The notes under the pieces: generated by a model | The model's input: the letters and a program-made list of their open reading frames with translations, nothing else | The model's database searches: none | Told to the model about the DNA's origin: nothing | Source: Serratia liquefaciens | GTDB lineage: Bacteria > Pseudomonadota > Gammaproteobacteria > Enterobacterales > Enterobacteriaceae | Assembly: GCA_012719855.1 (NCBI GenBank) | Contig: JAAXZN010000013.1 | Location: forward strand, 1-64,000 | DNA length: 64,000 nucleotides | Reading direction: 5' to 3' | Translations under genes and position numbers: made by a program | In this document: one piece after another, positions 26,460 to 37,922 of the stretch | Position numbering within the stretch: position 1 is the first letter of the stretch | How the letters are laid out: each line of letters begins with the position of its first letter

Positions 26460-27581
26460 ATGATGTCTAAAGGTATTTCAAAGGGATTCTTTCTTCTGAT
26501 CCTTTTTATCGTTACCGCTGCTTTTATGGACGTCTTGGGTCCCTACTACTCATCTGTGCTGTGGGCCATCATCCTGGCGGTGATTTTCCACCCTGTGAAA
26601 CAAAAACTTAAACAGTATCTGGGCGACCGAAACGGCCTGGTCTCGTTGGTAACGCTCGCGGTGATCTGTTTGATCGTCTTTACACCGTTGGCGATCATCG
26701 CTTCTTCATTGGCGATTGAACTGAATGTGGTTTACACCAAGCTGCAAACCAATAACACGCAGTTCCCGGTTATTGTTGCCGACACCCTGAAAGTGCTCCC
26801 CGGATGGGCACGGCATTTTCTGGCGGAGCATAATCTGGACAGCGCCGCAGAAATACAGAAACAGCTCTCCGAGGTGGCACTCAAGGGCGGCCAATACCTG
26901 GCCGGCAGTGTCTTTTTAATCGGTAAAGGCACCTTCAACTTCGCCGTGGGCTTTGGCGTCATGCTCTACCTGTTGTTCTTCCTGCTCAAGGACGGCCCTT
27001 ATCTGGTCAATCTGACGCTCGAAGCCCGGCCGTTATCCCAGCACGTTAAACACCATTTGTTTGTGAAATTCGCTGCCGTGTCGCGCGCGACGGTGAAAGG
27101 CACGGTGGTGGTGGCCGTGGTGCAAGGTGCGCTTGGCGGTCTGGCGTTTTACTTCACCGGGATCGACGGCAGCCTGCTGTGGGGCGCGTTGATGGCATTC
27201 CTGTCCATCATCCCTGCGGTGGGTTCCGCCATTATCTGGGTACCGGCAGCCATCTATTTCTTCGCCACCGGCATGCTGTGGAAAGGCCTGTTCCTGGTCG
27301 GTTTCTTCGTGGTGATCATCGGGTTGGTCGACAATATTCTTCGCCCGCTGTTGGTCGGCAAAGACACCAAAATGCCGGACTACCTGATCCTGATTTCAAC
27401 CCTGGGTGGCATGGAGATTTACGGTATCAACGGCTTCGTTATCGGCCCATTGATCGCCGCCCTGTTCATCGCCTGCTGGAATATTCTTTCCGGCCGCGAC
27501 AGTGCAGAAACCACCGATGAGATCGACGAAGATTTTATCGAAGAAGGCAAAAATCACCCTGATGCCACCAAAGCAGAGTGA
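26460..27581 (+). CDS. AI-2E family (UPF0118) permease
   Basis: A 373-residue membrane protein with about seven helices. The family signature is in GALMAFLSIIPAVGSAIIWVPAA and VDNILRPLLVGKDTKMPDYLILISTLGGM; a charged tail follows (TTDEIDEDFIEEG). The family includes reported autoinducer-2 exporters and Na+/H+ antiporters, so the label is structural. GAGGGACAGGT precedes two adjacent ATGs; either may be used. Confidence 0.82.
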   Translation: MMSKGISKGFFLLILFIVTAAFMDVLGPYYSSVLWAIILAVIFHPVKQKLKQYLGDRNGLVSLVTLAVICLIVFTPLAIIASSLAIELNVVYTKLQTNNTQFPVIVADTLKVLPGWARHFLAEHNLDSAAEIQKQLSEVALKGGQYLAGSVFLIGKGTFNFAVGFGVMLYLLFFLLKDGPYLVNLTLEARPLSQHVKHHLFVKFAAVSRATVKGTVVVAVVQGALGGLAFYFTGIDGSLLWGALMAFLSIIPAVGSAIIWVPAAIYFFATGMLWKGLFLVGFFVVIIGLVDNILRPLLVGKDTKMPDYLILISTLGGMEIYGINGFVIGPLIAALFIACWNILSGRDSAETTDEIDEDFIEEGKNHPDATKAE

Positions 27582-27623
27582 ATGAATATCCTCTGTTAAA
27601 GGACATTTGAAACCTGCAGCACA

Positions 27624-27654
27624 AAACGGGAACCATGAGGTTCCCGTTTTTTAT
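27624..27654 (+). terminator. Terminator of the AI-2E-family gene
   Basis: AACGGGAACC / GGTTCCCGTT hairpin followed by TTTTTTATTT, 43 bp past the stop. Confidence 0.88.
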
Positions 27655-27871
27655 TTCTGCATATCCCTGGCCTGGGCGATCGAACCGTTCACTTTGGCAT
27701 CAATTCATAAGCTATTAGCAATGGACGTTTCTATTCTGTCACTTACAGGATCTCCTTTTCGGCTATCTGAGTTTAGTTAGCCATAGCAAGCAACTCAATG
27801 AATTATCCCTTTAGAATTAATGGGTAATTGACTTATAATATATTTTCTGACAAATAAAAACGCACGATTTT

Positions 27872-28792
27872 ATGATAAAAAAATTAACCAATTTGGTTTC
27901 CGGATGGAAGCCTGGCACAGCAGCCGAATACGAGAAGTGTTTTCGTTTATATGGGGGCAGTTTTATCACTCACCCTGAAGTATTGGCGTTTCTTCATGAC
28001 CAGCTCGATTGCCGCCCTGCTTACTATATCAAGAGAAATAGTAACGGAACTTTACTGGGTGCATTTTGCTCCTGGCGAAACAGCAATTTCGCCTGCGATG
28101 GCAAGACGGCAAAAGCGATAAAGCTTGGAAATTATCAGTTTAATAAAGATGAGCTCACGCTCCCATTCCATCCTAAGCTCAGAACTGCGTTGCCCTTTAA
28201 AACGAAGATACTCTCCTCTTTGAATAGAAGAAATCTTCTAAACTCAACCTTCAAGCTAAACAGTCATCGCGCTATTTGCCTGGCAAAAGGTTGTGGTAAA
28301 GGCGGCTTTTCCTCATCGACGAAAAACAGCAGAAAAAGAGAGCTCAATAAATTTATAAAAGCCGGTGGTGAAATTTTCGACCAAAGCTGTTTCACCCCGG
28401 AGGAGCTCACCAAAATATACTTCGACCTGTTCGAAAAACGATGGGGACATAAGCCAAATAATTTTATTGAAACCGTTGAAATGTTCACATCCTTGCGGCA
28501 GTTTCACTTTGGCCATGTTTTATTCATCGCGGGAGAGCCTTGTGCATTCCAGCTTATAACCAAAGCAGAAAGCCCTAAATGGATTAATTTTGATTATGTT
28601 AATGGGGGATACGATCCGCGTCATGATTCGTTTTGCCCAGGGACCATCGTCACCTGGCTAAATGTCAAATCCGCTTATGAGCTGTGCGAAGCCGCGGGAA
28701 AAACCATGCGTTACTCGTTTGGCAAACCGACCGCCGGTTATAAAGACCGTTGGTGTTATCAGGATCCGCTTGGCCGGGTGTTATCCCTTTAA
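27872..28792 (+). CDS. Mig-14-like protein
   Basis: A 306-residue protein recognised as Mig-14-like, a GNAT-fold family tied to antimicrobial-peptide resistance in Salmonella, where it is PhoP-regulated and inner-membrane associated. Matching parts are the N-terminal AAEYEKCFRLYGGSFITHPEVLAF, KNSRKRELNKFIKAGGE, EPCAFQLITKAESPKWINFDYVNGG and MRYSFGKPTAGYKDRWC. It is visibly richer in A+T than its neighbours, which suggests transfer. No good ribosome binding site precedes the ATG. The 3' end faces icd across a shared terminator. Confidence 0.75.
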   Translation: MIKKLTNLVSGWKPGTAAEYEKCFRLYGGSFITHPEVLAFLHDQLDCRPAYYIKRNSNGTLLGAFCSWRNSNFACDGKTAKAIKLGNYQFNKDELTLPFHPKLRTALPFKTKILSSLNRRNLLNSTFKLNSHRAICLAKGCGKGGFSSSTKNSRKRELNKFIKAGGEIFDQSCFTPEELTKIYFDLFEKRWGHKPNNFIETVEMFTSLRQFHFGHVLFIAGEPCAFQLITKAESPKWINFDYVNGGYDPRHDSFCPGTIVTWLNVKSAYELCEAAGKTMRYSFGKPTAGYKDRWCYQDPLGRVLSL

Positions 28793-28803
28793 AAATACCA
28801 TCC

Positions 28804-28834
28804 ATAAAAAAACGGGAGCCCCAGGGCTCCCGTT
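28804..28834. terminator. Bidirectional terminator between mig-14-like gene and icd
   Basis: AACGGGAGCCC / GGGCTCCCGTT arms (28811-28821, 28824-28834) with a run of As at 28805-28812 that is a T-run for the minus-strand icd transcript. Confidence 0.85.
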
Positions 28835-28856
28835 CTCATTCAAACGCAAAACACAC

Positions 28857-30110
28857 TTACATGTGTTTAACGATAGCGTCGCCAAACTCTGAACATTTCA
28901 GCAGCTTAGCGCCTTCCATCAGGCGTTCGAAGTCATAGGTCACGGTCTTGGCAGCGATTGCGCCTTCCATGCCTTTAACAATCAGGTCAGCCGCTTCGAA
29001 CCAGCCCATGTGACGCAGCATCATTTCTGCAGACAGGATGATGGAACCTGGGTTCACTTTGTCCTGGCCGGCATACTTAGGTGCGGTACCGTGGGTGGCT
29101 TCAAACAGCGCGCAATCGGAACCGATGTTGGCGCCAGGTGCGATACCGATACCGCCAACCTGCGCGGCCAGGGCGTCGGAGATGTAGTCACCGTTCAGGT
29201 TCATACAGGCGATCACGTCGTATTCAGCCGGACGCAGCAGGATTTGCTGCAGGAAGGCATCGGCGATCACGTCTTTTACCACGATCTCTTTACCGGTGTT
29301 CGGGTTCTTGATTTTCAGCCATGGGCCGCCGTCGATCAGTTCACCACCGAACTCTTCACGCGCCAGTTCGTAGCCCCAATCCTTGAAGGCACCTTCGGTG
29401 AACTTCATGATGTTGCCTTTGTGAACCAGGGTCACAGAGTCGCGGTCGTTAGTGATCGCATATTCGATCGCCGCACGTACCAGACGCTTAGTCCCTTCTT
29501 CCGAACACGGCTTCACACCGATACCGCATTGCTCTGGGAAGCGGATTTTTTTCACGCCCATTTCGTCGCGCAGGAACTTGATTACTTTGTCTGCTTCGGC
29601 AGAACCGGCTTTCCACTCGATACCTGCGTAGATGTCTTCGGCGTTTTCGCGGAAGATCACCATGTCGGTCAGTTCTGGCTGTTTAACCGGGCTTGGCGTG
29701 CCCTGGTAGTAACGCACCGGGCGCAGACACACGTACAGGTCCAATTGCTGGCGCAGGGCCACGTTCAGGGAGCGAATACCGCCACCGACTGGGGTAGTCA
29801 GCGGGCCTTTGATGGCAACGCGGTAGTCACGGATCAGATCCAGGGTTTCTTCCGGCAGCCACACGTCTTTCCCGTAAACGTGAGTGGATTTTTCGCCGGT
29901 ATAGATTTCCATCCAGGAGATTTTACGTTCGCCGTGGTAGGCCTTTTTCACTGCTGCATCAACCACGTGAATCATAGCAGGGGTAACGTCAACGCCAATG
30001 CCGTCGCCTTCGATAAACGGAATGATCGGGTTATTCGGAACAACCAGTTTACCCTGGGCATCGACCGTAATCTTTTTACCTTCTGCCGGAACAACTACTT
30101 TGCTTTCCAT
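28857..30110 (-). CDS. icd: NADP-dependent isocitrate dehydrogenase Icd
   Basis: A 417-residue TCA-cycle enzyme converting isocitrate to 2-oxoglutarate. Substrate-binding, AceK-phosphorylated Ser in [14 protein letters not shown] (near residue 114); [34 protein letters not shown] and the cofactor part [20 protein letters not shown] match E. coli Icd, one residue longer. GGAGAGG lies 2 bases upstream of the ATG at 30110. Monocistronic, convergent with the mig-14-like gene and divergent from rluE. Confidence 0.98.
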   Translation of the reverse strand: MESKVVVPAEGKKITVDAQGKLVVPNNPIIPFIEGDGIGVDVTPAMIHVVDAAVKKAYHGERKISWMEIYTGEKSTHVYGKDVWLPEETLDLIRDYRVAIKGPLTTPVGGGIRSLNVALRQQLDLYVCLRPVRYYQGTPSPVKQPELTDMVIFRENAEDIYAGIEWKAGSAEADKVIKFLRDEMGVKKIRFPEQCGIGVKPCSEEGTKRLVRAAIEYAITNDRDSVTLVHKGNIMKFTEGAFKDWGYELAREEFGGELIDGGPWLKIKNPNTGKEIVVKDVIADAFLQQILLRPAEYDVIACMNLNGDYISDALAAQVGGIGIAPGANIGSDCALFEATHGTAPKYAGQDKVNPGSIILSAEMMLRHMGWFEAADLIVKGMEGAIAAKTVTYDFERLMEGAKLLKCSEFGDAIVKHM

Positions 30111-30208
30111 CAACCTCTCCTTCAAGCGCAATTTTTGTTAATGCTTTGTAAGATGCGTGTAGATACTACTGGAATTTTCAGTCCGCGCCAATCCGAAACG
30201 GATTCGGT

Positions 30209-30214
30209 TATAAT
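30209..30214 (+). promoter_or_regulatory. -10 element of rluE
   Basis: TATAAT, a perfect -10, 29 bp before the rluE start, with no good -35 at the expected distance. An alternative ATG at 30213 overlaps it, which argues for the start at 30243. Confidence 0.55.
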
Positions 30215-30242
30215 GCGCCTATCATCCGTAATCTCAACCGTT

Positions 30243-30869
30243 ATGAAAAAATTCTCTGTTAAAAATCACAAAGTTAAACGATTCAGCAAGCCTGACCCCG
30301 CCAAACCCACTGTCGCACAGGGGCCGCGTCGCGTGGTGTTATTCAATAAGCCGTTCGATGTGCTGCCGCAATTTACCGATGAAGCAGGCCGCACCACGCT
30401 GAAAGAATTCATTCCATTTCCCGATGTTTACGCCGCCGGGCGTCTGGATCGCGACAGTGAAGGTTTATTGGTGCTAACCAATGACGGCAAGCTGCAGGCG
30501 CAACTCACCCAGCCTGGCAAACGCACCGGCAAAGTCTATTACGTGCAGGTTGAAGGCGCTCCGCAGGAAAGCGACTTGGCGGCATTGCGCAGCGGAGTCA
30601 CACTCAAAGACGGCCCGACGTTACCGGCAGGGATAGAGCTGGTCGCAGAACCGCAATGGCTGTGGCCGCGCAATCCGCCCATTCGCGAACGCAAGTCGAT
30701 CCCCACCGCCTGGCTGAAAGTCACCCTGTATGAAGGCCGAAATCGCCAGGTGCGTCGCATGACGGCATACATCGGCTTTCCTACCCTGCGGCTGATTCGC
30801 TACAGTATGGGTAATCTTTCATTGGGCGAATTGCAGCCCGGTGAATGGAAAACCCTGGACTCACTGTAA
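30243..30869 (+). CDS. rluE: 23S rRNA pseudouridine(2457) synthase RluE
   Basis: A 208-residue RsuA-family pseudouridine synthase. The catalytic Asp is in [19 protein letters not shown], and the RNA-binding part [32 protein letters not shown] matches E. coli RluE. The frame is open far upstream across icd, but codons before 30243 are antisense icd. First gene of a probable rluE-lprI-nudJ group, in the E. coli order next to icd. Confidence 0.95.
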   Translation: MKKFSVKNHKVKRFSKPDPAKPTVAQGPRRVVLFNKPFDVLPQFTDEAGRTTLKEFIPFPDVYAAGRLDRDSEGLLVLTNDGKLQAQLTQPGKRTGKVYYVQVEGAPQESDLAALRSGVTLKDGPTLPAGIELVAEPQWLWPRNPPIRERKSIPTAWLKVTLYEGRNRQVRRMTAYIGFPTLRLIRYSMGNLSLGELQPGEWKTLDSL

Positions 30870-30890
30870 CCAGCCCGAGGAACAGCAACG

Positions 30891-31226
30891 ATGAAAACAT
30901 TAACTGCGCTACTGTTCACCGCCCTGCTTTCGGTTCCGGCCGTTCAGGCCGCCAGTTTTGACTGCGCCAAAGCCGTCAGCGCCGACGAAAAGGCCATCTG
31001 TGCCAGCCGCACGCTGAGCGACAAAGACGTGGAAATGGCAACCAAATACCAGTTTTTACAGGGTCTGTTCGCCATGGGAGTGCGTGGTGAAATGCAAGAC
31101 CAGCAGCAACGTTGGCTGGAGCAGCGAAAACTGTGCGGCAGCGACGCCAACTGCCTTGTAGCCAGCTATCAAACCCGCATCGCCGAGCTCGATGATATCT
31201 ATCAGCACATCAACAAGCCGCTGTAA
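30891..31226 (+). CDS. LprI-family (DUF1311) exported protein
   Basis: A 111-residue protein with signal peptide MKTLTALLFTALLSVPAVQAA and a short domain with four cysteines (FDCAKA, KAICASR, RKLCGSDANCLV) matching the lysozyme-inhibitor LprI N-terminal domain (PF07007). It is likely periplasmic with disulphides. GAGGAACAG precedes the ATG. Inhibition of lysozyme is known for some members only. Confidence 0.78.
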   Translation: MKTLTALLFTALLSVPAVQAASFDCAKAVSADEKAICASRTLSDKDVEMATKYQFLQGLFAMGVRGEMQDQQQRWLEQRKLCGSDANCLVASYQTRIAELDDIYQHINKPL

Positions 31227-31235
31227 GGGGCCTTT

Positions 31236-31682
31236 ATGTTTAAGCCGCACGTCACCGTTGCCTGCGTGGTTCACGCCGCCGGCAAATTTTTGATCGTCGA
31301 AGAGACAATTAATCACAAGGCCCTCTGGAATCAGCCTGCCGGCCACCTCGAAGCCGATGAAACGCTGGTGCAAGCCGCCGAGCGCGAGCTGTGGGAAGAA
31401 ACCGGCATCCGCGCCACGCCACAGTCGTTCCTCAAGCTGCACCAGTGGATCGCGCCTGACAAGACGCCGTTTCTGCGCTTCTGCTTTGTCATCGAACTCG
31501 AGCAGCAGTTGCCGACCGAACCGCACGACAGCGATATCGACCGCTGCCTGTGGCTGAGCGCCGACGAGATTTTGCAGGCCCCCAACCTGCGATCCGCACT
31601 GGTCGCGGAAAGCCTTCGTTGTTACCAACAGCCGGAGCGTTACCCGTTGTCGCTGGTCAGCAGCTATAACTGGCCGTTCTGA
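31236..31682 (+). CDS. nudJ: Nudix phosphatase NudJ
   Basis: A 148-residue Nudix hydrolase. The Nudix box [23 protein letters not shown] carries all conserved Glu and Gly residues. It starts [23 protein letters not shown] like E. coli NudJ, which hydrolyses HMP-pyrophosphate and nucleoside di- and triphosphates. Follows lprI by 9 bp (AGGGGCC ahead of the start) and precedes mnmA, as in E. coli. Confidence 0.93.
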   Translation: MFKPHVTVACVVHAAGKFLIVEETINHKALWNQPAGHLEADETLVQAAERELWEETGIRATPQSFLKLHQWIAPDKTPFLRFCFVIELEQQLPTEPHDSDIDRCLWLSADEILQAPNLRSALVAESLRCYQQPERYPLSLVSSYNWPF

Positions 31683-31777
31683 GTTGAATAAGTGCCGTGC
31701 GCCGGCGCAGGCAACGTGGTAAAATCCTGCGCTTGTTTTTTATCAGCACGGTTCGTGTTCAAGTTCGTGAGATCCCC

Positions 31778-32881
31778 ATGTCAGACAACAGCCAGAAAAA
31801 AGTAATCGTCGGTATGTCCGGCGGCGTCGCCTCTTCCGTTACTGCCTATCTGTTACAGCAACAGGGCTATCAGGTCGCTGGGCTGTTTATGAAAAACTGG
31901 GAAGAAGACGATGATGAAGAGTACTGCTCCGCAGCGACCGATTTGGCCGATGCGCAGGCGGTATGCGACAAACTCGGCATCGAACTGCATACGGTGAACT
32001 TCGCGGCCGAGTACTGGGACAACGTCTTTGAACTGTTCCTGGAAGAGTACAAGGCCGGCCGTACGCCGAACCCGGACATCCTGTGCAATAAAGAAATCAA
32101 ATTCAAAGCCTTCCTGGAATTTGCCGCCGAAGATCTGGGGGCCGATTTTATCGCCACCGGCCACTACGTGCGCCGCCAGGATGTTGACGGCAAAAGCCGC
32201 CTGCTGCGCGGTGTCGACGGCAACAAAGACCAGAGCTATTTCCTCTACACCCTGAGCCACGAACAGGTTGCGCAAAGCCTGTTCCCGGTCGGCGAGTTGG
32301 AAAAACCGGAGGTGCGCCGCATCGCCGAACAGCTCGATCTGGTCACCGCCAAGAAAAAAGACTCTACCGGCATCTGCTTTATCGGCGAACGCAAGTTCCG
32401 CGACTTCCTTGGCCGCTATCTGCCTGCGCAACCGGGCCCGATTGTCAGCGTCGACGGTCAGACCGTCGGTGAGCATCAGGGCCTGATGTACCACACCCTG
32501 GGCCAGCGTAAAGGGCTGGGCATCGGCGGTATGAAGGACAGCAGTGAAGATCCGTGGTACGTGGTGGACAAAGACGTGGCCAACAACGTGCTGGTGGTCG
32601 CCCAGGGGCATGAGCATCCGCGCCTGATGTCCGTCGGGCTGATCGCACAGCAGCTGCATTGGGTCGATCGCCTACCGCTGAGCGGCCCCTTCCGCTGTAC
32701 GGTGAAGACCCGTTATCGCCAACAGGACATTCCGTGCACCGTTACCCCGCTTGACGAACAGCGCATTGAAGTGCGTTTCGACGAGCCGGTCGCCGCCGTG
32801 ACCCCAGGCCAGTCTGCCGTGTTCTATCAGGATGAAATCTGCCTCGGTGGCGGCATTATCGAACAGCGTTTACAGGAGTAA
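31778..32881 (+). CDS. mnmA: tRNA 2-thiouridylase MnmA with altered P-loop
   Basis: A 367-residue enzyme that thiolates U34 of tRNA Lys, Glu and Gln, using ATP and sulphur from the Tus relay. Both catalytic cysteines are present ([10 protein letters not shown] and [13 protein letters not shown]). Most of the protein is near-identical to E. coli MnmA, but the PP-loop reads [13 protein letters not shown], with Ala (GCC at 31829-31831) where the family has an invariant Asp in SGGVDSS. That Asp is central to adenylation in ATP pyrophosphatases. A real loss-of-function change or a sequencing error are both possible. hflD follows 2 bp later. Confidence 0.95.
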   Translation: MSDNSQKKVIVGMSGGVASSVTAYLLQQQGYQVAGLFMKNWEEDDDEEYCSAATDLADAQAVCDKLGIELHTVNFAAEYWDNVFELFLEEYKAGRTPNPDILCNKEIKFKAFLEFAAEDLGADFIATGHYVRRQDVDGKSRLLRGVDGNKDQSYFLYTLSHEQVAQSLFPVGELEKPEVRRIAEQLDLVTAKKKDSTGICFIGERKFRDFLGRYLPAQPGPIVSVDGQTVGEHQGLMYHTLGQRKGLGIGGMKDSSEDPWYVVDKDVANNVLVVAQGHEHPRLMSVGLIAQQLHWVDRLPLSGPFRCTVKTRYRQQDIPCTVTPLDEQRIEVRFDEPVAAVTPGQSAVFYQDEICLGGGIIEQRLQE

Positions 32882-32883
32882 TC

Positions 32884-34903
<2,020 letters not shown>

Positions 34904-34926
34904 GCGTTTTGTCCCGATAGCAAAGA

Positions 34927-34955
34927 GGCGGCCTTTTGGCCGCCGCTTTTATTTT
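34927..34955 (+). terminator. purB terminator
   Basis: GGCGGCC-TTTT-GGCCGCC hairpin (34927-34944) followed by TTTTATTTTT, 24 bp past the purB stop. Confidence 0.85.
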
Positions 34956-35653
34956 TGTGGCATGAAATCCTGCAGGCGTTTTATCTGCTGCCCTTGCGCA
35001 TTGAAATTATCGGGACTCAACCACTGCTCGAACCCCGCCTTAATTGCCGGCCAACGGTCTGCGGTAATGGCAAACCAGTCGGTATCCCGGCTGCGGCCTT
35101 TGGTGATCACCGCATAGCGGAAAGTCCCCTCATGCCGGAAGCCAAATCTCGCCGCCGCCTGTTTGGAAGGCGCGTTGTGACTGTCGCACTTCCATTCGCA
35201 CCGGCGATAGCCCAAATCCTCGAACAGGTGCCGCAACATCAGATAAATCGCCTCGGTGGCGCTGGAGCGCTGTTTCATCGCCGGTGACCAACTGACGTGG
35301 CCAATCTCAGCCACGCCATTAGCTTCGTCGATACGCATATAGGCTACCGTCCCGACCGGTGCCTGGCTGACGTTGTCAAACACCGTCAGATTCACCAGCG
35401 TCGTGTTCGCCTGTAAGGTGTTCAGGTGCTGCAACATCGCCGCAGGGCTCTCCGGCCGTTCTATCGATAAATAAGTCCAGTCACTGCCGTCCGCCGCCTG
35501 CTGGAAAGCGCTGAACAAAGCCGCATAATCCCGCTGCGGTTCAAGTTGCTTCAGACAGCAAAAGCGTCCGTTAAGCGTCTCGCCCGCAGGGCGCTTCGCC
35601 GCCTGCCAATCGGATAATGGCTCGCCTGTCGGCTGCCCGAATTGATTGATCAC
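34949..35653 (-). CDS. GNAT N-acetyltransferase (RimJ/RimL-like)
   Basis: A 234-residue acetyltransferase of the ribosomal-protein-acetylase type: GVAEIGHVSWSPAMKQRSSATEAIYLMLRHLF followed by LGYRRCEWKCDSHNAPSKQAAARFGFRHEGTFR, the acetyl-CoA and substrate segments of RimJ-like proteins. It starts with GTG at 35653, preceded by AGGGGG at good spacing. Forms a pair with the GNAT gene 22 bp upstream. Substrate unknown. Confidence 0.82.
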   Translation of the reverse strand: MINQFGQPTGEPLSDWQAAKRPAGETLNGRFCCLKQLEPQRDYAALFSAFQQAADGSDWTYLSIERPESPAAMLQHLNTLQANTTLVNLTVFDNVSQAPVGTVAYMRIDEANGVAEIGHVSWSPAMKQRSSATEAIYLMLRHLFEDLGYRRCEWKCDSHNAPSKQAAARFGFRHEGTFRYAVITKGRSRDTDWFAITADRWPAIKAGFEQWLSPDNFNAQGQQIKRLQDFMPQK

Positions 35654-35675
35654 CCTAACCCCCTACAGCCTGCCG

Positions 35676-36128
35676 TTAACGGTTATAAACGATGAATGAG
35701 CTTCTCTGACCGATTTTGTCGTACAGCGACCGCGCCGGGGCGTTATATTCCTGCGTCATCCAATAAACTCTGTCGCTGCCCTTTTCATCCGCCAACTGAT
35801 AGGCCTGTTCGAAGAGTTTTTCGGACACTTTCTTGCCGCGCCCCGCCGGCGAAACGTAAAGATCTTCAATATAACAATAGCCGGCCGAGCTCCAGGTTGA
35901 AGGATGGAAAATGAGATGCATGAACCCCAGCAGGTTGCCGTTTCTGTCTTCCGCCACCAGGCCGTAGACCTGTTGATCCTCGCACAAACGCTCAAAGGTA
36001 TGATCGGTAACCTGCGCCGAGACATCCGCACGGTAAAAATGGAGATACCCCTGCCACAGTTCCAACCACTGCGGCTTATCGGCGTTTTGTATTTTACGTA
36101 CTGCTACTTCATGACTTATTGGGAGCAT
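35676..36128 (-). CDS. GNAT N-acetyltransferase
   Basis: A 150-residue single-domain acetyltransferase. Acetyl-CoA-binding region YIEDLYVSPAGRGKKVSEKLFEQA with the (R/Q)xxGxG/A element, then YWMTQEYNAPARSLYDKIGQRSSFIVY. GAGG lies upstream of the ATG. Probably cotranscribed with the second GNAT gene. Substrate unknown. Confidence 0.8.
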   Translation of the reverse strand: MLPISHEVAVRKIQNADKPQWLELWQGYLHFYRADVSAQVTDHTFERLCEDQQVYGLVAEDRNGNLLGFMHLIFHPSTWSSAGYCYIEDLYVSPAGRGKKVSEKLFEQAYQLADEKGSDRVYWMTQEYNAPARSLYDKIGQRSSFIVYNR

Positions 36129-36329
36129 AGTGCCTCACTGGTATTAATAAAATGGTATTCCCGCGGCCTTTCAAGCCACCTTAAAGGCGGTGGCGATCAA
36201 GGCGTCATCGGGGCTTTTTCTGAGGAAAAATAAAGTAATACCAGCAGGATACCCGCGTCATTGCGAACTGAACACAGACCAATTAATAACAGTGAACAGA
36301 CCAATTTTGATGTGCAACCGCCGTCGGAA

Positions 36330-37829
36330 CTAAGCCGACAGCGCGCTGAAAACAGAAGATAACTTTTTGATGAATCTTACAATCTCGTCTGGGGAATAAG
36401 CGGCAAAACCCAGTACCAGCGCCCCCTCCGTGGGTTGCCCGGTATAAAAATCGATCAGGCCATAGACCTTCATCCCCTGCGCGGCGGCGGCCTGAATCAG
36501 GCGCCGTTCAGTTGCCGCGTCGGCCACCGGACAAACCAGTTGCAACCCGCCCTGCGGCAAACGCGGCTGAGTCCAGACGCCAAGATGCTGATGAACCGCG
36601 GCATGCAAGATCTCCAGCCGGGCCTGATAGGTTTTGCGCATATTCCTTAAATGTTCGGTATGAAAATCTTCATGAATAAATTTGAATAGCGTCATTTGCG
36701 GCAGCGCGGAAGTATAACCATCCTGGAATTGCTTGGCGGCGACCATAGGCTTAATCAACTGCGGCGGAACGATAATAAAACCGATGCGCAACCCCGGGAA
36801 TAACGTCTTGCTGAAAGTGCCGATATACAAAGTTCGTTGGTATTGATCCAGCCCCTGCAGCGATGCCCTGGTCAGGCCGTCGTAATTGAACTCGGAATCG
36901 TAGTCGTCTTCAATAATCCAGGCTTTTTCACGGTGCGCCCAGGCCAACAGCTTTAACCTTCGGTCGATGCTTAGCGAATGCCCCAACGGATAATGATGGG
37001 AGGGCGTGATGTAAACGCCCCGCCCGCCCGCTTCTGCCCGTATCAATGCCTCGATATCCAGACCGGATTGATCTACCCCTATCGGTTGGGCGAGTAAACC
37101 TGCCGACTGAACCAGTTTTTTGGCGCCCTGGTAGCCAGGCTCTTCCACAAACACCCGATCGCCAGGATTAAACAACACCTGCGTACACAGCGATAGCGCC
37201 TGCTGTGAGCTGGTCACCACGATCACCTGCTCCGCGCTGGCCTTCACGCCCCTTTCGCGCCGCAAATAGTCAATGATCTCCTCCCGCAGTTCCACCAGCC
37301 CCTGAGGATCGGCGTACCCCAGCAGGCGCTCGGCCCCCTGTCGCACCGCCTGCCTTTCCAGCTGCAACCAGCTATCGATGGGAAACAGTCGCAAATCGGG
37401 CACGGAAGGCGTCAGCGAGTCGCTTCGACTGGTGTGCGGAGTATGGGCTGCCAGCAGCAAAGAGCGGCCATGCACACTCAGTTCCGGCTCAGCCAATTGG
37501 GCGCTTCCGGCCGGGTTTTCAGCCAACAGTTCGCGGCCAATCAGGGTATTTTGCTGGTAGCTGACAAAACTGCCGCGCCCCACCGCACGGGCAATGTAGC
37601 CTTCGGCCTCCAACTGGGCATAAGTCAGTTCAACCGTATCGCGCGAAACCGCCAGCCGGGCTGCCAGCACACGGCTGGGCGGCAGTTTTGCCAGATAGTC
37701 CAGCTCCCCCGCCGTCACCAGTTGCTTGATAGTCAGATGCAGCGCGGCTTTGCGCGTCATGCCTTGGCGTAAATGCCGATTGAAGGTGGCCTGGATCATA
37801 TCCGGCCGGCTGTCACTGCTGTGCTTCAT
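36330..37829 (-). CDS. MocR-type regulator (GntR helix-turn-helix plus aminotransferase domain)
   Basis: A 499-residue regulator. The winged helix (residues 20-85: LPPSRVLAARLAVSRDTVELTYAQLEAEGYI) is followed by a fold-type I aminotransferase domain with the PLP Lys in IGTFSKTLFPGLRIGF and EDDYDSEFNYDG. Such regulators (GabR, PdxR) bind PLP-linked ligands. It is divergent from the dehydrogenase operon with a 286-bp control region, so it may regulate it (inference). Ribosome binding site CGGAGCAGC. Confidence 0.87.
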   Translation of the reverse strand: MKHSSDSRPDMIQATFNRHLRQGMTRKAALHLTIKQLVTAGELDYLAKLPPSRVLAARLAVSRDTVELTYAQLEAEGYIARAVGRGSFVSYQQNTLIGRELLAENPAGSAQLAEPELSVHGRSLLLAAHTPHTSRSDSLTPSVPDLRLFPIDSWLQLERQAVRQGAERLLGYADPQGLVELREEIIDYLRRERGVKASAEQVIVVTSSQQALSLCTQVLFNPGDRVFVEEPGYQGAKKLVQSAGLLAQPIGVDQSGLDIEALIRAEAGGRGVYITPSHHYPLGHSLSIDRRLKLLAWAHREKAWIIEDDYDSEFNYDGLTRASLQGLDQYQRTLYIGTFSKTLFPGLRIGFIIVPPQLIKPMVAAKQFQDGYTSALPQMTLFKFIHEDFHTEHLRNMRKTYQARLEILHAAVHQHLGVWTQPRLPQGGLQLVCPVADAATERRLIQAAAAQGMKVYGLIDFYTGQPTEGALVLGFAAYSPDEIVRFIKKLSSVFSALSA

Positions 37830-37882
37830 GCTGCTCCGGGTCGAAGGTCTGCCGCAGACAAACCCGCGGTATGTATGTTGAT

Positions 37883-37902
37883 AAGTTGATCTAAATCAAC
37901 TT
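37883..37902. promoter_or_regulatory. Perfect FNR box
   Basis: AAGTTGATCTAAATCAACTT is a 20-bp perfect dyad containing TTGAT-CTAA-ATCAA (37886-37899), an exact match to the FNR consensus TTGAT-N4-ATCAA. It lies 53 bp upstream of the MocR gene start and about 215 bp ahead of the dehydrogenase operon. Confidence 0.7.
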
Positions 37903-37922
37903 AATTGTGAACAAAATGTTTT

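Noticed and set aside
27700-27871. PhoP box search upstream of the mig-14-like gene
   Set aside because: Only an isolated AGTTTA was seen; no second hexamer at N5 spacing, so PhoP control is not supported by sequence.
28857-28920. Phage attachment-site duplication at the icd 3' end
   Set aside because: No repeated icd 3' fragment and no integrase were seen on either side of the mig-14-like gene.
29010-30242. Long plus-strand open frame leading into rluE
   Set aside because: It is antisense to icd; its codons mirror icd codon bias and there is no ribosome binding site. The real rluE starts at 30243.
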